DNA of 38,319 bases from assembly GCA_028280445.1 (NCBI GenBank), contig JANQLU010000076.1:1-38319 (forward strand). The letters run 5' to 3'. Every line of letters starts with the position of its first letter. The stretch's first letter is position 1. Of this stretch, positions 1 to 8,502 are shown piece by piece. The translations under genes were made by a program, and so were the position numbers. The stretch is from Pirellulaceae bacterium. GTDB lineage: Bacteria; Planctomycetota; Planctomycetia; Pirellulales; Pirellulaceae. The notes under the pieces are model-generated. The model was not told the origin of the DNA. It did no database searches and was given only the letters and a program-made list of their open reading frames with translations.

Positions 1-75
1 TCACGACGACCAAAAACATGGCGTGAAAAGACACAAGATGCAAAACTTGAGCAAATACTCGCCTTGGTGGCATAG
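1..75 (+). CDS. 3' end of an unidentified gene
   Basis: Frame 1 is open from the window edge to a TAG at 73-75 and encodes 24 residues ending in KLEQILALVA. The basic, amphipathic composition resembles a genuine protein C-terminus. The palindromic repeats start about 20 bases further on, as they do after other genes here. Too little is visible to name a family, and chance openness over 24 codons cannot be excluded. Confidence 0.4.
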   Translation, partial: SRRPKTWREKTQDAKLEQILALVA

Positions 76-93
76 CAATTAACGTTCGTGACA

Positions 94-277
94 CTAGCCG
101 CCGGTGAACCCTCAAATACCGGCGGCTAGCGCCTTGCCGCTCACATCAAATTCACAGCTTTCCGATTTCATCAACGCTGCCTAGCCGCCGGTTAGAAACA
201 ATCTGCCGGTTCGAAACACCAACTGCCGATACGTAGCACTAACGAACCGGCGGCTAGCGCCTTGCCGCTCACATCAA
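94..277. repeat. two consecutive palindromic repeat units, family A
   Basis: Perfect 12-base arms (CTAGCCGCCGGT and its complement) pair at 94-105/118-129 around a 12-base loop, and again at 181-192/246-257 around a 53-base loop. Each unit is followed by the same 20-base tail, CGCCTTGCCGCTCACATCAA. The sequence from about 94 to 183 recurs almost unchanged at 3682-3770. The second unit runs to the 3' end of the prenyltransferase-like gene. This is a dispersed intergenic element of unknown function. Confidence 0.85.
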
Positions 278-1341
278 GCTTGAGAAATTGGCAAATAGCG
301 ATAGGGAGCGGTTAAAACCAAAACGGCGGCGGCGGTACAAAATGTTCGACTGGTAATGCAGTGGTGTCCCGTCCAGCTGCCGTCTTTATTTTGCACTTTG
401 ATCAATTTGTCTCGCACCACGGAATACCATTTATTCCAGTCGTTGCCGCCTTTTTTCAGCATGGTTTCTGTAATCAGGTGGAACGCCAGAAATTCTTCGC
501 CGCCAGCTTGCGAAAACGGCGTATTGTCTTTGGTGACCAGATTCAACGTATCTTTGAACGCTTTTTTGGCGACCGGTTTGTCTTCCATTTTCATCGAATA
601 CAAAACGCGAATGCCAGTCGCATTTTTATACAGGTTGTGCATCCAACCGCGGTTGGTATTTATATTGGATTGCATTTTGCGAATCAGATGTTCGGCCGTT
701 TTCTTGGGAGCACCACCGACGCTCAATCCCGCAAAATCCGAAGCACGTAGACTGACCCAACCCATCACCGTCCCCAGCGTTGGTGCCCAGGAGCTGCTAC
801 CCCAATCGCCGTTGCTGGTTTGAGCACGGACAATGGCAGCAACAATTTTTTTCAACGCGGGTTTCACTTGATCGGGGTCCGTTCCTTCGCCCATGATTTG
901 GCTGAGAAACAGGGCTGCAAAAAAACTATGGGCATGCCGTCCGATCTTTCGCTGCAACTGTGTGTTGGTTGCCGATGTAATATCGTTCTTGGGCATTTTT
1001 TCCGTCTGCTTGATCACGTAAGCGCGAATGCGGCGCAATTCTCGTCGATGTTTGCCTTCGACAGGAGTATTACCTCGCGCCAACAATGCCAATCCATGCA
1101 TGCAACTGCAACCGATGTCGGACGCTTGTCCAATGTCGACGCCCGAACCACCATCTCGATTCAGTGTTTTTTTGAGCCAGTCGATTCCGCGTTTGGCCGC
1201 TTTTTCAGATTCGCGTGTATAAGTCGCTTCTTTTTCTTTTTTGTTGTTGTTCAACAAACCCGCAGTCGACCTCCCGGCCAAAGCCAGTGGCAACAAGGAA
1301 GCTGAACCAGAAGCAAGTAGAGTTCTGCGATCGATTTTCAT
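274..1341 (-). CDS. Tat-exported prenyltransferase/squalene-oxidase repeat protein
   Basis: This 355-residue protein begins with a twin-arginine-type leader (DRRTLLASG, then a hydrophobic stretch to about residue 28). The rest has alpha-toroid features: repeated QxxxGSW-like motifs such as RAQTSNGDWGSSSW and VQNKDGSWTGHH, and a C-terminal segment rich in Ala, Thr and Leu. This matches the terpene-cyclase/prenyltransferase repeat fold, which planctomycetes often encode as exported proteins. No DxDD cyclase motif is visible, so enzymatic cyclisation is not supported and the role is unknown. The ATG at 1341 is chosen because it gives the complete Tat leader and has a GGA upstream. The next gene upstream on the same strand lies about 160 bases away, so an operon is uncertain. 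Confidence 0.85.
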   Translation of the reverse strand: MKIDRRTLLASGSASLLPLALAGRSTAGLLNNNKKEKEATYTRESEKAAKRGIDWLKKTLNRDGGSGVDIGQASDIGCSCMHGLALLARGNTPVEGKHRRELRRIRAYVIKQTEKMPKNDITSATNTQLQRKIGRHAHSFFAALFLSQIMGEGTDPDQVKPALKKIVAAIVRAQTSNGDWGSSSWAPTLGTVMGWVSLRASDFAGLSVGGAPKKTAEHLIRKMQSNINTNRGWMHNLYKNATGIRVLYSMKMEDKPVAKKAFKDTLNLVTKDNTPFSQAGGEEFLAFHLITETMLKKGGNDWNKWYSVVRDKLIKVQNKDGSWTGHHCITSRTFCTAAAVLVLTAPYRYLPISQA

Positions 1342-1500
1342 TTTGCAGTTCCGTTTTAGTGAAAGACGCCGCCACCATTAGACCAACGCGAAAGCAAATA
1401 GTTCCCCAGGTGAATACGGTTGTGGCGATGAATTCATTTTACGATTGATTGTAACTGGTACAAGGATTTTCGTAATGTGTATTCGCCGTCCTCTATGATT

Positions 1501-2475
1501 CTATGGTTTTTTTCCGCTCGAACCGATTTTCTTGGCGAAATCATCATACAATTCGCCAATTTTTGCCGTTTTAACGTCCCCACGATGGACAACCAAGCGA
1601 TATCGCAGCGTCAATGACTGTCCTGATTTAATGGTGTAGTTTCCGGCACTTTTGCGTTTCTTTTGAAAATAGTGTTGTCCAAACGGATTTGCCGCCAACA
1701 ACCCGTAAGCTCGAGCGTGCCAGGTCGTAGGGTGTCTGAGGTTTTTGGGGTAATCGAAAATCGCCACGCCATAAAATTGACCGTCGATCTTGCCGCTGTA
1801 ATCGACCCAGGCTGCAGGTTTTCCCCATATTTTTGCGCCTGTCTCACCGTTACTGTTGGTCATCACGGCGCCCCCGGGAATATTGTGTTTTTTGTTGGCC
1901 TTGTTTCGCAGCGCGGGATGAACGCGCACAGCAAACGTTCCTTCTTTGGTATCGTTGATCAAAACATCTCCGTGGCTGGCCATCAGTTTGATTGTGAAAT
2001 CGATCGCCCGCCAGTTTTTCCCCGCATGAAATGAAACCGTTGTTTCATCGGTCATTTGAATTTTTTCTTGGTGAATCCATTGATTTGATGTCACAAACGT
2101 CGGTCGGCCCTCAGGGGAAAACGACAGAAACTTGCTGTGTTTGACCAAGCCTTTCTCGGCCCAGAACATGATGTTGTTGAATTGATGGCTGAACCAAACC
2201 GATTTGTGATGAGGATGATCCGGCTCCTCATTTTCGACTTTCCGCATCGGATAGTTTCGAGTCAACGAGACGGATTTGTTGATATTGAGCGGATAAAAAA
2301 TCGGTTTTTTGAATCCATCGAAATGGTATTCCGTAAACAACTCGCCATCGACGTTCACCGTGATTTTTTGTTTGTCTTTTTTCAGTTCGATTTTCGGTTG
2401 AGCCGGTTGCTGAGAAACAGCCAACGGTGTAATCAACAGCAATGCCCATAACACGATCAAAATTTGTCGCAACAT
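1501..2475 (-). CDS. exported DUF6807 (PmoA-like) family protein
   Basis: This 324-residue protein has a cleavable signal peptide (hydrophobic residues 4-20, cleavage near AVSQ). The body contains the conserved DUF6807 features: a TEYHFDGFKKPIFYPL segment near residue 50, a DHPHHKSVWFSHQFNN motif near residue 87, and a C-terminal beta-rich domain with an RHPTTWHARAYGLLAANPFG segment. Databases often label such proteins 'PmoA family' or 'methane oxygenase PmoA'. That label is misleading, because they are soluble exported proteins unrelated to the membrane methane monooxygenase subunit, common in planctomycetes and often near carbohydrate genes. Function is unknown. Neighbours are on the same strand but separated by more than 100 bases. 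Confidence 0.88.
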   Translation of the reverse strand: MLRQILIVLWALLLITPLAVSQQPAQPKIELKKDKQKITVNVDGELFTEYHFDGFKKPIFYPLNINKSVSLTRNYPMRKVENEEPDHPHHKSVWFSHQFNNIMFWAEKGLVKHSKFLSFSPEGRPTFVTSNQWIHQEKIQMTDETTVSFHAGKNWRAIDFTIKLMASHGDVLINDTKEGTFAVRVHPALRNKANKKHNIPGGAVMTNSNGETGAKIWGKPAAWVDYSGKIDGQFYGVAIFDYPKNLRHPTTWHARAYGLLAANPFGQHYFQKKRKSAGNYTIKSGQSLTLRYRLVVHRGDVKTAKIGELYDDFAKKIGSSGKKP

Positions 2476-2585
2476 ATCATTTTCTCAATTCAGCAATTGT
2501 TTTTGTTTCAATCCGATGGTTAGTCGTCAAATGGTGATTGGGGTTTCGATTCAATTTGCTTGGCAATCGGTTGTTGAACTCATCT

Positions 2586-3449
2586 TTAAATCAACAACAT
2601 GGGTACATCGCGTATTTCAACACTGAGCGGATAGGCCAGCCCGTGCATTGCCAACTGATCCTCGTCTTTCGTATTCATAACCAGCAGGTTCACGTCGTTT
2701 TCGCGAATCAAGTTCCGATAGTCCGACAAATGGTGTCCCGCCGTTACGATTGATTCGACACGAATCGGAATCCCTGCTTCTTTAATTCCGTGACGGCACG
2801 TTTCAATGTAATCCGTCGGCTCTTTCAACAACTGTTTCATGATGGTTTCGCGAGCAACGTCGGTATCAATTTCAGGAATCTTGGAAATCGTTGTGATGTA
2901 CTGCTCAAAAATACGAATATCTTCGACATGTGCCAGGTACAGTATCCCGTCATTTTCGGTAAATCTGGCCGCAATTGACACCAGTCGTGTATCACCCACC
3001 AGATGATCCGTGACGGCCATCACTTTTTTGGGGTGAGTCAAATCCAGCTGTTGCTCAGCAGCTTGTTCAGGTCGGGGAAACAGCAACACCGGAATCGATG
3101 TCGCTTGAGTCGCAACATCGACAAATACTCCCAAGCTATATGGAAACTCGGTGGCTGGAATCCTCAAATTTCGATAAGTGCAAATGATATCCGGTGCGCG
3201 TTCTTTGATCGTTTCCAACAATCCACTGACACTCTCATAATCCGAGTCTTCTAACACGGCGATTTCAACATCGTGATCAATATGATTCAAAATGGAAAGA
3301 AATTGCCGGATATCAGCAACATACTGCGACGATTGATCGCAGCTTCGATCGAGAATAACCAACACTTTGCCAAAATACATCGGCTCCATTTCAAAAATGG
3401 GTTTAGCTGCCGATTTAAATAGACTTTCAAATTCGTCGATTTGAGTCAT
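2586..3449 (-). CDS. universal stress protein-like tandem UspA protein
   Basis: This 287-residue cytoplasmic protein resembles two adjacent UspA-type alpha/beta domains. The first (about 25-135) opens with GKVLVILDRSCDQSSQYV and has an IPVLLFPRP strand. The second (about 138-287) opens with PKKVMAVTDHLVGDTRLVSIAARF and ends with the typical DVNLLVMNTKDED...YPLSVEIRDVPMLLI segment. The ATP-binding GxxGxnG(S/T) glycine motif of UspA is not apparent, so this may be a non-nucleotide-binding member. The start at 3449 precedes the first domain at a normal distance. It is probably single, since the neighbours are over 100 bases away. Confidence 0.75.
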   Translation of the reverse strand: MTQIDEFESLFKSAAKPIFEMEPMYFGKVLVILDRSCDQSSQYVADIRQFLSILNHIDHDVEIAVLEDSDYESVSGLLETIKERAPDIICTYRNLRIPATEFPYSLGVFVDVATQATSIPVLLFPRPEQAAEQQLDLTHPKKVMAVTDHLVGDTRLVSIAARFTENDGILYLAHVEDIRIFEQYITTISKIPEIDTDVARETIMKQLLKEPTDYIETCRHGIKEAGIPIRVESIVTAGHHLSDYRNLIRENDVNLLVMNTKDEDQLAMHGLAYPLSVEIRDVPMLLI

Positions 3450-3507
3450 TTCGAATTTCTGGTTGAAGCAAAACTGGTTTGTTGTTTTTTTGCAGATTGA
3501 AATTTTA

Positions 3508-3597
3508 AATCATAACCCGAAGCGTGAGCGAGGGACCGGAATCAAACTGATGTACGGTGAAACGTGGTCCTTCACTTACGTTTCAGGTTATGATTTT
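3508..3597. repeat. imperfect palindromic repeat, family B copy 1
   Basis: The arms run from AATCATAACCCGAAGCGTG through AGCGAGGGACC and back through GGTCCTTCACTTACG to GGTTATGATT. The same core (GCGTGAGCGAGGGAC, a spacer of about 25 bases, then GTAGTCCCTCACTTACG) recurs at 21153-21245 and 35982-36063. Spurious ORFs containing PKRERG arise from it. Confidence 0.8.
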
Positions 3598-3624
3598 TGT
3601 TTGATGCAAAATCCTAGTGAGCGC

Positions 3625-3833
3625 TTGCGACTGATACAAGCACGAAGCGCTAGGTCGTGTTGATTAAATGTGAGCGGCAAGGCGCTAGCCGCCGGTGAAC
3701 CTCAAATACAGGCGGCTAGCGCCTTGCCGCTCACATCAAATTCACAGCTTTCCGATTTAATCAAGCTGCCTAGCGAGTGGTTTTTTGCGCGGTCAAACCA
3801 CTCGCTGGTGCTTCGTACTTGTATCAGTCGCGA
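3625..3833. repeat. nested composite palindrome (families D and A)
   Basis: The outer arms (GCGACTGATACAAGCACGAA and its near complement) lie at about 3625-3652 and 3803-3833. Inside them is a family A hairpin at 3669-3735 whose arms of about 28 bases begin TGTGAGCGGCAAGGCGCTAG. Next to it is a hairpin of the family D type, with CGAGTGGTTTT facing AAACCACTCG. The arrangement looks like one repeat inserted into another. The uninterrupted form of the outer element is at 16172-16230. Confidence 0.75.
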
Positions 3834-3901
3834 TGACAAGAGCCGGTGGGAACCAGCCCTTCTATTTTAGGGGGACGCAAATCGAGGTGAAAGGAACTAA
3901 A

Positions 3902-4696
3902 ATGCAGTTTTGCAGACACCATTCCAATCAACAAACGACCAACGAGAAAATGCTCCGCACTTTATTTTTGATAGCCGCTTGTTTGCTCACTTGTTTTTCT
4001 GCCAACGATTTGATAGCAGGCGACCCTCACAACGATTCACCACCGAACATTGTTGTGTTGTTTTCTGACGACGCCGGTTTTGCGGATTTTGGATTTCAAC
4101 CTAGCTGTCGTCAAGACATGAAAAAATTGACGCCTCACATTGACTCGATCGCTGCTAGTGGAGTTCGTTTTACCAATGCGTACATGTCTGGTTGTGTTTG
4201 CAGTCCCTCGCGTGCCGGATTGATGACGGGCCGATACCAACAACGTTTTGGGCACGACAACAACATCCCGCCTGGTTATATGAAAGGCGGTTTACCATTG
4301 AGCGAAACGTTCCTGTCAAAACGACTGCAAAAACTGGGATACAAAACATCATTGATTGGAAAATGGCACCTGGGCTATCCCGCCAAATACCAACCCAACC
4401 AACGAGGATTTGATTGGTTTTACGGATGCCTGCAGGGTTCCAGAAGTTATTTTCCAATGAAAAAAACAACTCCTCATCGTGTGTTTCTCGACAACACGAC
4501 GCCGACTCCCGAAAAAGGCTATACGACCGATCGCATCGGTGATGCCGCCTGTAAATTTATTCGGCAAACCAAGGATCAGCCGTTTTTCATTTTTGTTTCT
4601 TTCACGGCTCCCCACGGGCCGCTGCAGGCAAAACAAAGTGATTTGAAATGTTGGCTGGGATCGAAAATCAGAAACGGCGGAAATACGCGGGGCTGA
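3902..4696 (+). CDS. sulfatase, N-terminal part of a frameshifted gene
   Basis: This part encodes the front of an exported arylsulfatase-type enzyme, which would hydrolyse sulfate esters such as those of marine polysaccharides. Seen in sequence: a signal peptide (MLRTLFLIAACLLTCFSAND), the metal site VVLFSDDAG, and the C-S-P-S-R motif at residues 100-104 whose Cys becomes formylglycine. GKWHLG and APHG segments follow. The frame then reads into CWLGSKIRNGGNTRG and stops at 4696. The rest of the enzyme is in the next frame from 4648. Restoring one A at the AAA run 4646-4648 gives a continuous protein of about 478 residues. ATG 3902 has an AAGGA six bases upstream; ATG 3950 starts directly at the signal peptide and is an alternative. 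Confidence 0.85.
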   Translation: MQFCRHHSNQQTTNEKMLRTLFLIAACLLTCFSANDLIAGDPHNDSPPNIVVLFSDDAGFADFGFQPSCRQDMKKLTPHIDSIAASGVRFTNAYMSGCVCSPSRAGLMTGRYQQRFGHDNNIPPGYMKGGLPLSETFLSKRLQKLGYKTSLIGKWHLGYPAKYQPNQRGFDWFYGCLQGSRSYFPMKKTTPHRVFLDNTTPTPEKGYTTDRIGDAACKFIRQTKDQPFFIFVSFTAPHGPLQAKQSDLKCWLGSKIRNGGNTRG

Positions 4697-5337
4697 TGAA
4701 AGCCTTGGATGACAACGTTGGCAAAATCCTCAAAACCATCGACGACGCTGGAATCTCCGACAAAACGTTAGTCATATTTACCAACGACAATGGCGGACAG
4801 ACGAAAACCGGTGCCAATAATTTTCCGTTGCGCGGTGCCAAAGGCAGCTTGTGGGAAGGCGGAGTGCGCGTGCCCATGGCCATGCGCTGGCCAGGAAAAA
4901 TTAAAACCGGTTCGGTCATCAACTCGCCCGTAATCTCGCTCGATTTCGTACCAACGTTGATCAAAGCGGCAGGTGGCAAAATCTCCAAGGACTGGAAACT
5001 CGACGGCGTCGATCTCAACCCACTGTTGACCGGCAAAGTTGACCAACTCGGAGATCGCATCCTGTTTTGGCGACGGCAAGGACCTGGAAAAATGATTTCA
5101 GCGCGTTCCGGCGACTGGAAACTGACGCATGACCGCTCCCAACCCAACAGTAAACCACAACTGTTTAACCTGGCAAAAGACGTTGGCGAAAAAAATGATG
5201 TTGCCGCTGACAACCAGCAGCAAGTCAAACAGCTGATGACCGCCGTGAAGCAATGGGAAACAGGTTTGCAGCGCCCTAAATGGGGACCTGGAAGTGAAGG
5301 TTACACTCCCGCAAAGAAAAGAAAAAAGAAAAAATAA
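4648..5337 (+). CDS. sulfatase, C-terminal part of a frameshifted gene
   Basis: This part carries the back half of the sulfatase that begins at 3902. Seen here are the conserved RRKYAGLMKALDDNVGKIL helix, the FTNDNGG metal-site segment, the LRGAKGSLWEGGVRVPMAMRWPG signature, and a C-terminal subdomain ending in a Lys-rich tail. The ORF overlaps the upstream half by 49 bases in frame -1. Its first ATG is probably only an internal Met codon, with no ribosome binding site, so it is unlikely to be an independent gene. One base lost in the genome, or one missed in sequencing, explains the split. The two halves together contain all sulfatase landmarks, so the inactivation is recent or an artefact. 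Confidence 0.85.
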   Translation: MLAGIENQKRRKYAGLMKALDDNVGKILKTIDDAGISDKTLVIFTNDNGGQTKTGANNFPLRGAKGSLWEGGVRVPMAMRWPGKIKTGSVINSPVISLDFVPTLIKAAGGKISKDWKLDGVDLNPLLTGKVDQLGDRILFWRRQGPGKMISARSGDWKLTHDRSQPNSKPQLFNLAKDVGEKNDVAADNQQQVKQLMTAVKQWETGLQRPKWGPGSEGYTPAKKRKKKK

Positions 5338-5653
5338 GCTCTTGGTGCATGTAACCAAGTCCAACTTTGCTTCGATCGTTTTCCATACGGTGGCGGAAAC
5401 ATAGCTGATGTTAGTCGCGACTCATGCCCAAAAAACCTATCTGCATCATAACTTCATGTGGCTGCCCGCGTACCTCGTGCAATTCCCCGAGCTGAAATAA
5501 ACGGAATGATTGGCAGCATTGCACCAACCTGCTCGCTGCGGGGTTTGACACGACAAGAAGTTCGCTGAAATTGGGCCAAGATAAACCGCGGCGAACTAAG
5601 TTTTCTTGGACTTTTCGTGCAACAAATTGCTATATGAACACTTAGGCCAGATC
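5338..5653. other. intergenic region before the Tad-type operon
   Basis: No coding signal is visible on either strand. A short hairpin without a T-run (CTTGGT/ACCAAG, 5340-5358) follows the sulfatase stop. A weak promoter-like pair (TTGGAC near 5607 and TATATG near 5631, spacing 19) lies just before the operon. Nothing else is recognisable. Confidence 0.4.
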
Positions 5654-6151
5654 ATGGATTGTAATGAGACAATTTCAAATCCTGGAGCCCGTCGAGGTGC
5701 CGCAGCGATCGAAGCTGCCGTGTGCTTGCCGGTTCTGGCTATCATTATATTTGCGTCGATCGAGATTTCAGGCGGAATATTTCAGCAATACGATGCCCAA
5801 GCCGCAGCTTATGAGATTTCCAAGATCGCTTTAAAAAACGGAAACAGTTGTGATGATGTCCAAGCGGCCGCCCAGGAATTGCTGCCGCAACTCGGTTTCG
5901 AAAGTTATAACATCGAAATCGACGTGGTCACTCGAACGGCCAACGCGGCGTCGGTCGAGACTCCTGCAGTCAACCATTTCGACATCCCATCATCGGGGAC
6001 AACCACGCCAGGATTGGATCAATTGCCCCGCGGAACGCTGCTGAAATTGACGCTAACCATTGATCGGCCCAAAATCGCTGGACTCGGGTTTTTTAAACAA
6101 TTTCTTGGTACTCAAATTTCCGCCGATTGCACGTTTGTGAAAGAGTTTTAG
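5654..6151 (+). CDS. TadE-like pseudopilin
   Basis: This 165-residue single-span protein has the TadE layout: a short basic N-terminus (GARRGAAAIEAAVCLPVLA), one hydrophobic helix at about residues 15-37, then an extracytoplasmic domain. TadE and TadF proteins are minor pseudopilins of Flp/tight-adherence pili, processed by a prepilin peptidase and assembled in the inner membrane. ATG 5654 is preferred over an upstream ATG at 5606 because it places the basic segment and helix near the N-terminus, as in the family. It heads a tight three-gene operon: the next gene starts two bases after its stop. Planctomycetes commonly carry such TadE/TadG sets, often without a full local secretion locus. Confidence 0.85.
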   Translation: MDCNETISNPGARRGAAAIEAAVCLPVLAIIIFASIEISGGIFQQYDAQAAAYEISKIALKNGNSCDDVQAAAQELLPQLGFESYNIEIDVVTRTANAASVETPAVNHFDIPSSGTTTPGLDQLPRGTLLKLTLTIDRPKIAGLGFFKQFLGTQISADCTFVKEF

Positions 6152-6153
6152 TC

Positions 6154-6528
6154 GTGAAACGAATTACCCGAATCAATCGCCCTGGCGCCTCGGCCGTCGA
6201 ATTTGCACTCGTCGCGCCGTTGATTTTTCTATTTATCCTGGGCTTGCTCGAATGGGCCAGATTCGAAATGGTACGACAGGTATCTTCATCAGCAGCATTC
6301 AACGCAGTCCGCGAAGGAACCTTGCCAGGAGCTTCGACCATCGACATGGAAACGCGCGCTACCGAAATTTTGGAAGTCTATTTTGTCAAAGACGCGACTG
6401 CAACGGCGACGTTGACCGAAGACACAGCCACCATCCATGTTCAAATCCCAATGAGTTCCAATTGTTTCGTCATCGGGAAATTTTTTAGCGACATGACCGT
6501 TGAAAAAACTTTTACGCTTGCCCGCTAA
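6154..6528 (+). CDS. TadE-like pseudopilin (second copy)
   Basis: This 124-residue protein starts at GTG 6154, two bases after the previous stop, which suggests translational coupling. It has the TadE signature: RPGASAVEFALVAPLIFLFILGLLEWARFEMV (given here as family features: basic start, conserved E and F, one membrane helix at about 12-35) and a small periplasmic domain of alternating strands. A TTG 27 bases upstream would extend the frame but lies inside the previous gene and adds residues atypical of the family. It is probably a minor pseudopilin working with the upstream paralogue and the VWA protein that follows 21 bases later. Confidence 0.85.
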   Translation: MKRITRINRPGASAVEFALVAPLIFLFILGLLEWARFEMVRQVSSSAAFNAVREGTLPGASTIDMETRATEILEVYFVKDATATATLTEDTATIHVQIPMSSNCFVIGKFFSDMTVEKTFTLAR

Positions 6529-6549
6529 CCCACCTGACTTGAGGCGAAT

Positions 6550-7905
6550 ATGAAAGCCAGCTCAAAAAATTCGAAACGGCGTGGCGCGACCATGGTGATG
6601 ATGCTGTTGCTGCTGGTCGTCGTTTTCATATTTGTAGCGATCGCCATCGACATTGGGCGTGTTCAGTTGGCACAGTTAAAAATGCAAATCGCTGCCGATT
6701 TTTCATCGCGCGCGGGTGTCGAAGCGATGGGACGAGGCGTTGGCGATCCTGAAGTTCCCGGAAGTGTCGAAACGGCAATACGTGACGAAGTCGCCATGCT
6801 CGTCGGGTTGAATCAAGTATTTGGACAATCTACACAGTTCGATTCGCAGAACGACATCGTGTTTGGAACGGCTACGGCAGTCGGACAAAAGCTGTCGTTT
6901 TCACCGTCGAGCAACGGCGGGCTAGACTCACAAACTGATGCCATTCGTGTGCGACCGGATATCAACCAGTTTCCATTGTTTTTCGGAAAATTCCTTGGAC
7001 GAGATTCGTTAGCGCTGCGAACGTCGGCGGCCAGCAAAATCAAAGACCGCGATATCGTGTTGGTTTTGGATAAATCAACGTCGATGCTGACACGTGACGC
7101 TGGGTTGATCGATATCGGCGATTACAATTCCAACTTGCGTCAATTAGAAGAAGCCATTTACGGCCCAGGCGACTATTATCATCCAAACAACAACCAGAAC
7201 AGTTGGTGGGGCACTGAATTTGTCTACGTCGACACATCACTGGATCTCACTCGAATCCAGGCTTTAAAGCTGGCCGTATTGAAGTTTCGTGAACAAATTG
7301 ATGAAACTCAGGCCAACGAACAACTGGCGCTTTGTTGCTATGCGAAGTTCGCCAATATTCCGGCCAACGCGCCGGCCGCGCCTGGAACCGTCGATATCAT
7401 CAGCGGATTGTCGAGCAATGTGTTTACAGCCATCGTCAAAGACGGAATCACATTGAACGATGCATCCTCTCCGTATGGCCAACATATCACCGAACGAAAC
7501 GCTGCCGAGCTAGAAGACAATTCCAACGGCTACGACAATTTTGATTTCAATTACTTGCGAATGCGATGGGCCCAAAGCACCAATATTGCCGATGGCATCG
7601 AACGCGGCGCTGAAGTTTTGTTCAGTTCGGGTCATCGCTCGTATGCCGCACCGATTTTAATTGTCTTGACCGATGGAATGCACAACCAATCGGGAACGCC
7701 AACCGGTTCGGCATCGTCGGTCGTTAGCGCACACCCGGAAGTCAGGATTTATACGGTGACGTTTGGGTCGGGCGCCGACCAAACAACAATGGCCAGCGTT
7801 GCCACGATCGGAGGAGGAATTCATCATCACGCAGCCGACGTCAATGAATTGACTCAAGTTTTTGAAGATTTGGCTGCGAACGCCGGTGTTGTCCTGTTTG
7901 AATAG
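6550..7905 (+). CDS. TadG-like protein with von Willebrand factor A domain
   Basis: This 451-residue protein has a TadG-type N-terminus: KRRGATMVMMLLLL, a membrane helix at about 14-36, and the IDIGRVQLAQLKMQIAAD segment. A linker domain follows, then a VWA domain from about residue 168. The metal-ion-dependent adhesion site is intact: D174-K-S-T-S178 and T374-D-G376. TadG-like proteins are membrane-anchored with the VWA domain outside and are thought to act in pilus assembly or adhesion. It is the last gene of the operon that starts at 5654 and is followed after eight bases by a strong bidirectional terminator. The domain ends DVNELTQVFEDLAAN, as usual for VWA C-termini. Confidence 0.9.
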   Translation: MKASSKNSKRRGATMVMMLLLLVVVFIFVAIAIDIGRVQLAQLKMQIAADFSSRAGVEAMGRGVGDPEVPGSVETAIRDEVAMLVGLNQVFGQSTQFDSQNDIVFGTATAVGQKLSFSPSSNGGLDSQTDAIRVRPDINQFPLFFGKFLGRDSLALRTSAASKIKDRDIVLVLDKSTSMLTRDAGLIDIGDYNSNLRQLEEAIYGPGDYYHPNNNQNSWWGTEFVYVDTSLDLTRIQALKLAVLKFREQIDETQANEQLALCCYAKFANIPANAPAAPGTVDIISGLSSNVFTAIVKDGITLNDASSPYGQHITERNAAELEDNSNGYDNFDFNYLRMRWAQSTNIADGIERGAEVLFSSGHRSYAAPILIVLTDGMHNQSGTPTGSASSVVSAHPEVRIYTVTFGSGADQTTMASVATIGGGIHHHAADVNELTQVFEDLAANAGVVLFE

Positions 7906-7912
7906 CCAAAAT

Positions 7913-7945
7913 AAAAAGGCACTGATCTTAACCAGTGCCTTTTTT
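7913..7945. terminator. bidirectional intrinsic terminator
   Basis: A 12-base perfect stem, AAAAAGGCACTG (7913-7924) pairing with CAGTGCCTTTTT (7933-7944), encloses an eight-base loop and supplies a T-run on both strands. It lies between the convergent VWA gene and the minus-strand gene ending at 7975 and serves both. Confidence 0.92.
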
Positions 7946-7974
7946 GATGATGTCATCAATTAAAGACAAATTCG

Positions 7975-8502
7975 TTATTTGTCTTTTTTATCTTTTTTGT
8001 CTTTCTTTTTCGCTTTGACACGTTTAAAGACGATGGCACCAGTTTCCTCTGCGGTGTCCGGCCACATTTTGACCAGATCTTTACCGAGAACGATCGCGTT
8101 CAATGTCATTTCTTGAGAACTTCCATCGGGGCCAGTAATTTCTGTTTTGACGATGACATGTTTCTTTTTGTCTTTCATTTTGACTTCGGAAACTTCCCAT
8201 TCACCTTCTACGTCGAATTGATCCGTATTGACGGCCATTTCGCCGCCTTTTGCGAATTTGACAACCGTGCCGCCCTCAGCCATTCGCTCGATATTGGCAA
8301 TTTCATCCTCGCCTGCTTCCGCTTTTTTTGCAGCAGCCATTGATTTTTCTTTGTCGATTTCCCATTTGCCCATCATCATTTTGGTGACGGCAGCAATTTC
8401 TTTTTTCTTTTTGTCGTCATCTTTTTTTTCCTGAGCGACGACCGACGAAACCATCAGGCCGCAACAAACGGCAGCCATCCAAAAGATTTTCGAAAACTTC
8501 AT
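7975..8502 (-). CDS. small exported Lys-rich protein of unknown function
   Basis: This 175-residue protein has a signal peptide (MKFSKIFWMAAVCCGLMVSS, cleavage near VVAQ). The mature part is highly charged, with Lys/Asp runs at both ends (KKDDDKKKKE and KKKDKKDKKDK). The middle reads GKWEIDKEKSMAAAKKAE ... VEGEWEVSEVKMKDKK, suggesting a lipocalin-like beta domain as in other planctomycete exported proteins. I do not recognise a named family. ATG 8502 is chosen over an upstream in-frame start because it begins the signal peptide exactly and has a GAAGG about ten bases before it. It lies about 170 bases downstream of the RND transporter gene on the same strand and may be separately transcribed. 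Confidence 0.8.
   Translation of the reverse strand: MKFSKIFWMAAVCCGLMVSSVVAQEKKDDDKKKKEIAAVTKMMMGKWEIDKEKSMAAAKKAEAGEDEIANIERMAEGGTVVKFAKGGEMAVNTDQFDVEGEWEVSEVKMKDKKKHVIVKTEITGPDGSSQEMTLNAIVLGKDLVKMWPDTAEETGAIVFKRVKAKKKDKKDKKDK

Noticed and set aside
3463..3663. 66-residue ORF containing NHNPKRERG
   Set aside because: It is a translation of the family B repeat; the same peptide appears from each copy and has no protein features.
4639..4696. Programmed -1 frameshifting in the sulfatase
   Set aside because: There is no X-XXY-YYZ slippery heptamer in frame (codons are GAT TTG AAA). Sulfatases are not known to need frameshifting.
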